This document shows, one piece after another, positions 5,496 through 5,752 of a stretch of DNA of 5,752 nt. Numbering within the stretch: the first letter of the stretch is position 1; each line of letters opens with the position of its first letter. This stretch comes from Actinomycetes bacterium (GTDB lineage: Bacteria > Actinomycetota > Actinomycetes > Mycobacteriales > Mycobacteriaceae): assembly GCA_023460175.1 (NCBI GenBank), contig JAEWRC010000105.1, forward strand, positions 1 through 5,752. The letters are read 5' to 3'. The notes under the pieces are model-generated. The model saw only the letters and a list, made by a program, of their open reading frames with translations. It was not told the DNA's origin and ran no database searches. The translations under genes were made by a program, and so were the position numbers.

Positions 5496-5752
5496 TCAGC
5501 GCTTGCCCGGCGGGCGTGCGCCCTTCGCCATGCCCAGTCCCTTGACCGGCGGCTGCTCCTTGGCCGGCTCCGGCTCGGCCTTGGCCTGCGGCTCGGGGGC
5601 GGCTTCGGGGGTGGCCTCCGGCTCCGGCTGTGCGGCTTCGGGAGCCGCGGCGGGCGCCGGTGCGGCCGGGGCCTTCTTGGCGCCGGGACGACGGGCGCCG
5701 GCGGCGATGCCCAGTCCCTTCACCGGTGCCTCGGGCTTGGCCGGTTCCGACT
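5496..5752 (-). CDS. C-terminal tail of probable Rv0338c-type Fe-S (heterodisulfide reductase-like) protein, partial
   Basis: Only the last ~85 residues are visible. The frame is open through the right edge, so the GTG at 5723 is an internal Val, not a start. The sequence is low-complexity: a repeated motif, PVKGLGIAAGARRPG, then about 43 residues of Ala/Pro/Glu/Lys (AP, EP, PE repeats), then the second motif copy, PVKGLGMAKGARPPGKR, at the stop. No cysteine is present, so no Fe-S ligand can be seen in the window. The identity rests on position: in M. tuberculosis the - strand gene directly upstream of aspC is Rv0338c, a membrane-associated Fe-S oxidoreductase with CCG-type cysteine domains and, as I recall, a long Ala/Pro-rich C-terminal extension. 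The tail is probably disordered and cytoplasmic. The coding call is firm; the family call is moderate. Transcription probably ends at the hairpin just downstream. Confidence 0.65.
   Translation of the reverse strand, partial: SEPAKPEAPVKGLGIAAGARRPGAKKAPAAPAPAAAPEAAQPEPEATPEAAPEPQAKAEPEPAKEQPPVKGLGMAKGARPPGKR
5499..5549 (-). repeat. VKGLG motif, copy 2 (C-terminus of protein)
   Basis: Codes PVKGLGMAKGARPPGKR immediately before the stop. It is the same motif as at 5682-5726, spaced by an Ala/Pro/Glu-rich linker, and ends the protein with a basic GKR. Confidence 0.8.
5682..5726 (-). repeat. VKGLG motif, copy 1
   Basis: Codes PVKGLGIAAGARRPG. It shares 12 of 15 residues with the copy at 5499-5549 and is followed by a basic AKK. 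The region before it (Ala/Pro/Glu/Lys-rich, SEPAKPEA) resembles the linker between the copies, so more copies may lie beyond the window edge. Confidence 0.8.

Overview
The window looks like ordinary chromosomal DNA of a high-GC actinobacterium, most likely a non-tuberculous mycobacterium (Mycolicibacterium type). Reasons: strong G/C bias at third codon positions; a UDP-glucose dehydrogenase and an aminotransferase that closely match, from memory, M. tuberculosis Rv0322 (udgA) and Rv0337c (aspC); a mycothiol-type enzyme fold; and next to aspC the 3' tail of what appears to be the Rv0338c-type Fe-S protein gene. I see no mobile element, tRNA, rRNA or CRISPR array.

Layout. (1) Bases 1-392 hold the 3' end of a + strand gene for a proline-rich protein with tandem Y/W-[DE]-P-P-K pentapeptides. 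(2) After an 82-base gap comes a tight + strand cluster: udgA (475-1800), a mycothiol-dependent maleylpyruvate isomerase-like protein (1805-2527) and a small NTF2/SnoaL-like protein (2545-2901). (3) The - strand cluster converges on it: a YibE/F-family membrane protein (4114-2876) lies directly behind the AlaA/AspC-type aminotransferase (5388-4117), with only two bases between them. The 3' ends of the two clusters overlap by 26 bases. (4) Bases 5389-5495 hold a perfect 16-bp hairpin followed by T5 on the - strand, then a possible promoter for the aminotransferase. (5) The right edge carries the 3' end of a - strand gene whose Ala/Pro/Glu-rich tail ends in a repeated VKGLG-x-A-x-GAR-x-PG motif.

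How the genes work together. UdgA makes UDP-glucuronate, a precursor for envelope polysaccharides and glycolipids. The two small proteins behind it are of unknown role and may simply be co-transcribed. The aminotransferase most resembles E. coli AlaA and probably links alanine and glutamate. YibE/F is an integral membrane protein of unknown function, probably translated by coupling to the aminotransferase. I find no convincing evidence of a new multi-gene system. The points most worth a second look are the low-complexity repeat tails at both edges, the clean intrinsic terminator, the convergent overlap and the short udgA-aspC interval compared with M. tuberculosis.
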